Shown piece after piece: positions 61,319-64,000 of a stretch of 64,000 nucleotides of DNA (its first letter is position 1; the number at the start of each line of letters is the position of its first letter). A program made the translations under genes and the position numbers. Below the pieces are notes generated by a model. It saw only the letters and a program-made list of their open reading frames with translations. It was not told the DNA's origin and made no database searches. The stretch is from Saccharibacillus qingshengii (lineage in GTDB: Bacteria > Bacillota > Bacilli > Paenibacillales > Paenibacillaceae), in assembly GCF_013185195.1 (NCBI RefSeq), contig NZ_JAAZWC010000004.1:186001-250000 (forward strand). The letters run 5' to 3'.

Positions 61319-62677
61319 TTATTCGGCTTCCTGCCTGCTGCTTGGCTCGGCGCCCGGCATAAACATCGGAGGCAGGGAGAGCAGCGAAGCGAGCTGACGA
61401 AAGTGCTGCTGGTTGTTCAACTCCTGCGACAGCTGCCAGCATTCGCGGACATGCGCCGCCGATTCGGCAGGGCGTCCCCGGCGGTGATGGTAAATCGCTA
61501 GATGATAGTGCAGACTGGCAAATGTGCTGCGAACGATCGGTTCCGGATAATAATTGTCCGGTCTTTGCGCCAGATAAGTGTTGAGCGGGACGTAACGTTC
61601 TTCCAGCATCCCGTCGATATCCGCTTCGTACCGGTTCGCGGCTTCCACCAGATTGACGAGGCCAAGCAGCGATTCGTTCGGGTAGCGGTCCATGTATTCG
61701 GCATACTGCGGCAGGATCGAGAAGTTGCCGAGCAGCAGCTCCAGATCGAGAGCATTGCCCGCGGCGAACACTTTGAATTGGGCAATTTCGGTCCGCCCGT
61801 CGTCGTCCATAATTTCGAAATTCTCCAGATTGCCGTAACGTTCCCCGTAAGGCCGGGCTTCTTCGTAGCGTCCTTGTCCGATCAGCGCCAGCTGTTTATG
61901 CAGCAGAGCGCTGCCGTAATAGAACACGAGCGACTTGTTTGGCAGTGTCGGAGGGTCGTCCGGAAGAGACTTCATCCCGGTTCGGCGCATCTCCTCGTAC
62001 TGCTTCGAAGCGGCTTCGAACAGTTCGTCGGCCGCTGCTTCCATTTCGGGATATTTGCCCAGCTCATAATACAGATTGCTCAGGCGGATCAGCGCATCGA
62101 GCTTCAGGCGGACCGGCAGCAGAGAGAGGAAAGGCTCGAATTGTACGGCCGCTTTGAGATTCTCTTCGCCGTCGTCGCCGAGTCTGCCCCGCAGCAGGCG
62201 ATAGTGGCTGATCGACAGCCGCGCCGAATGCTGGTGTTTTTCATGCTCGATCACACTTTCGTAGAACGGCGCGGACTGAACGGATTTGCCGGCCATAAAC
62301 AGCTGCTCGCCTTTTTCAAACACAAAAGGCACATACTTCAGATCTTCAAGCAGCCGCTTGAGCACGCTGCGCACCAGATCGGTCCGGCCTAGCTCCGAAC
62401 ACGCAAGCAGAAAGGGTTCGATCCGCCGCCTATTCGGTTTGCCTTCGTAGAAGCATTCGCCGACATACTCGTCGAACAGCCAACCGGGCGGCATCCCGAG
62501 AGCTACAGTGAGCGTTTCAAGCTGGTGAAACGATACGGGTTTGGGAGGCGTGTTATTCAAAATGGCACTGAATACCCCCCGGTTGATCCCCGATTTTTCG
62601 CTCAGCGTCGAGAAGTTATGGCCCTGTTTGGCCATTTCCTTTTCGATCGCCAAACGCAATTTGAACGATTTTTCCAT
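61319..62677 (-). CDS. HTH-TPR regulator, copy A
   Basis: The 452-aa protein has an N-terminal XRE/Cro-type helix-turn-helix (FSTLSEKSGINRGVFSAILN, then FHQLETLTVALGMPPGWLFD) and a long all-helical C-terminus (about residues 85-440) that reads as repeated helix pairs of TPR type. It ends at 62677, only 10 bp from its paralogue at 62688. Such HTH-TPR proteins in Firmicutes include RRNPP peptide-sensing regulators (PlcR, NprR, Rgg). No signal-peptide gene is seen next to it, so peptide sensing is only a possibility. Confidence 0.82.
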   Translation of the reverse strand: MEKSFKLRLAIEKEMAKQGHNFSTLSEKSGINRGVFSAILNNTPPKPVSFHQLETLTVALGMPPGWLFDEYVGECFYEGKPNRRRIEPFLLACSELGRTDLVRSVLKRLLEDLKYVPFVFEKGEQLFMAGKSVQSAPFYESVIEHEKHQHSARLSISHYRLLRGRLGDDGEENLKAAVQFEPFLSLLPVRLKLDALIRLSNLYYELGKYPEMEAAADELFEAASKQYEEMRRTGMKSLPDDPPTLPNKSLVFYYGSALLHKQLALIGQGRYEEARPYGERYGNLENFEIMDDDGRTEIAQFKVFAAGNALDLELLLGNFSILPQYAEYMDRYPNESLLGLVNLVEAANRYEADIDGMLEERYVPLNTYLAQRPDNYYPEPIVRSTFASLHYHLAIYHHRRGRPAESAAHVRECWQLSQELNNQQHFRQLASLLSLPPMFMPGAEPSSRQEAE

Positions 62678-62687
62678 GGTGCACCTC

Positions 62688-64000
62688 TTAGTGGTCCGGC
62701 GGTTCCGACTGCCCGCTGTACATCAGCGTAAGCGAGGCCAGCAGCCGGAACATGCGATGATTGTTCAATTGATGCGACAGTTCCCAGCTTTGCAGCGCGG
62801 CACGAAGAGACTCCTCGGTCCGGCCCCGGTTGAAATGGTAGATCGAGAGCTGGACCAGCAGGCGGGCATACCGGTTGCGGACAAGCTGTTTGTGATACGG
62901 ATTGTCCTGAAGCTCCAGGTTTTGCTGGAGATCGAGCGGAACCTGCCGCAGCCATTCGTCGACCGAGAAACCGAAGCGGTTGGCCGACTTCAAGACGACG
63001 ATCACGCCGGCGAACGCTTCTTTGGGATGAAGATCGAGCAGTCCGATGTACTCGGTCAGCACTTCGGTTTCTCCGCCGAGCAGTCTGCAGCCCAGACGGT
63101 TGACGTAGGCGAACGCAGTCAATTTGCCTGCGGCCTGCTTGGATCGGTCGTCCGCACCGGCCAGCCAGTCGAGGGCTTCGTAATCCTGCGAACAAGCGGC
63201 GGCGGCTTCAAAATCGTTTTTCTCGCAGAGCGCGAGCTGCTTCAGGATATAACCATAGCCGTAAAACACGATCGGAGGCCGGTTCAGCGGTTCTTCGGGC
63301 CGAAACGGCGGGTGGGGAAGGTGTCCGGAAGTGCCGAATAAGCGCAGACAGAGCGAGATTAATTCGTCCGCGGCTTTTTCCAATTCCTCCGCATCCATCC
63401 GGCTGCAGTAAAGGCTGCCCATGACCGTCAAAGCTTCCAATTTAAGCTCATCCGGCAGATTGTCGCGGTAAGGCGTGAAAGCGTTAAGTTCCTTCGAATT
63501 ATTCTCTTCGTCCTCGCCGAGTCTGAGCAGGAAGAGACGGTAATGGCAGATCGCTTTTTCTATGGAGTGACGGTCTTCATGGTGAATAAGCAGATACTCA
63601 TATAGACGTTCGATGAGGGGTTTTGGTTCGGAACTTTTGCTGTATTCTTCCGCGATCCCGAACAGCAGCGGCAGATACCGGGCTTCGCCCTTCAAGCGGT
63701 CAAGGACGCTCTCCAGACATCCCGAGTGTCCGAGTTCGATACAGCGCTTCAGAAACGGTTCGATCCGGCTTCGGCTCGGCCGTCCGCCCAGGAAGCATTC
63801 GTCGACATAAAGGTCGAAATAGGTACCTTCCTCAAGCCCCAAAACTTCGGTAATTTTCGTTAAATGTTGAAAAGGCATAGGATTGCGCCGGGAGGAGCCG
63901 CCGACAAAAATCAGGCTGAGCGATCCCCGAAGGATCCCCGTTTTTTCCGACAGGACGGAAAAGTTGTATCCCCGCTGCCGCATATCCTGTTTGATCGCCG
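62688..64000 (-). CDS. HTH-TPR regulator, copy B (N-terminus outside window)
   Basis: The frame runs open to the right edge of the window. Before the Met at 63983 the codons read A-I-K-Q-D, which match A-I-E-K-E of the neighbouring copy A, so the start lies just outside. Copy B has the same HTH (FSVLSEKTGILRGSLSLIFV, FQHLTKITEVLGLEEGTYFD) and TPR-like tail. The paralogues share a similar order of motifs (RRIEPFLLACSELGR and SRIEPFLKRCIELGH), so they arose by tandem duplication and then diverged. Copy B is transcribed first and the gap to copy A is 10 bp. Confidence 0.8.
   Translation of the reverse strand, partial: AIKQDMRQRGYNFSVLSEKTGILRGSLSLIFVGGSSRRNPMPFQHLTKITEVLGLEEGTYFDLYVDECFLGGRPSRSRIEPFLKRCIELGHSGCLESVLDRLKGEARYLPLLFGIAEEYSKSSEPKPLIERLYEYLLIHHEDRHSIEKAICHYRLFLLRLGEDEENNSKELNAFTPYRDNLPDELKLEALTVMGSLYCSRMDAEELEKAADELISLCLRLFGTSGHLPHPPFRPEEPLNRPPIVFYGYGYILKQLALCEKNDFEAAAACSQDYEALDWLAGADDRSKQAAGKLTAFAYVNRLGCRLLGGETEVLTEYIGLLDLHPKEAFAGVIVVLKSANRFGFSVDEWLRQVPLDLQQNLELQDNPYHKQLVRNRYARLLVQLSIYHFNRGRTEESLRAALQSWELSHQLNNHRMFRLLASLTLMYSGQSEPPDH

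Overview
The window looks like a chromosomal segment of a moderately high-GC member of the Bacillales, most likely Paenibacillaceae (Paenibacillus or Saccharibacillus type). This is inferred from the gene set (LtaS, bacterial NOS oxygenase, CidA/CidB, GH67/GH3/Uxu genes, a Hsp33-like protein, a MarR-linked heterodimeric ABC exporter), AAGGAGG-type ribosome binding sites, sigma-A promoters and many A/T-flanked hairpin terminators. No rRNA, tRNA, CRISPR array, prophage or complete insertion sequence was seen. Both ends of the window cut a gene.

Layout: 1-4490 holds the end of a membrane protein and a three-gene cluster: a two-domain KaiC/RAD55-like ATPase, an 81-aa small protein and a PocR-GAF-LuxR regulator. 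4527-6613 is a cidA/cidB pair with a divergent LysR regulator. 6645-6946 is a short non-autonomous element sitting inside a duplicated terminator, followed by an AraC-type regulator. 8017-12716 is a five-gene ABC transporter plus two-component operon. 13270-19197 holds lipoteichoic acid synthase, an SH3/NlpC-P60 cell-wall hydrolase and a helicase with an N-terminal Cas4-like nuclease domain. 19218-19545 is a second, inverted copy of the short element, again inside a duplicated terminator. It lies just upstream of a MerR-type promoter driving a Hsp33-like gene and a TipA-like MerR regulator. 21301-25469 is a MarR regulator with a heterodimeric ABC exporter. 25741-34854 holds an MHYT-GGDEF-EAL protein, a lipid kinase, an MMPL exporter, a nucleoside hydrolase followed by a 53-bp tandem repeat, a Dps protein with a PerR-like box, and a nitric oxide synthase oxygenase.

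34953-39700 holds a sugar-binding lipoprotein translationally coupled to a chemoreceptor, an SDR oxidoreductase and a small putative metallopeptidase. 39814-48629 is a glucuronoxylan utilisation locus on the minus strand: uxuA, uxuB, aguA (GH67), a GH3 glycosidase and a Nif3-like gene. A divergent GntR/FCD regulator faces uxuA across a clear promoter and operator. 48786-52790 holds a membrane-anchored putative glycosidase and an FAD/Rieske oxidoreductase. 53018-55641 is an ABC-F ATPase preceded by a short ORF and an attenuator-like hairpin. 56051-61256 holds manganese catalase, an APH-like kinase and an MBOAT/SGNH polysaccharide O-acetylation pair. 61319-64000 holds two tandem HTH-TPR regulators.

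The strongest unexplained signals are the pair of 244/282-bp elements that sit exactly between two copies of a terminator hairpin, the KaiC-like/PocR module, and the two kinds of intergenic palindromic repeats. All functional calls come from reading motifs by eye; no database search was possible.
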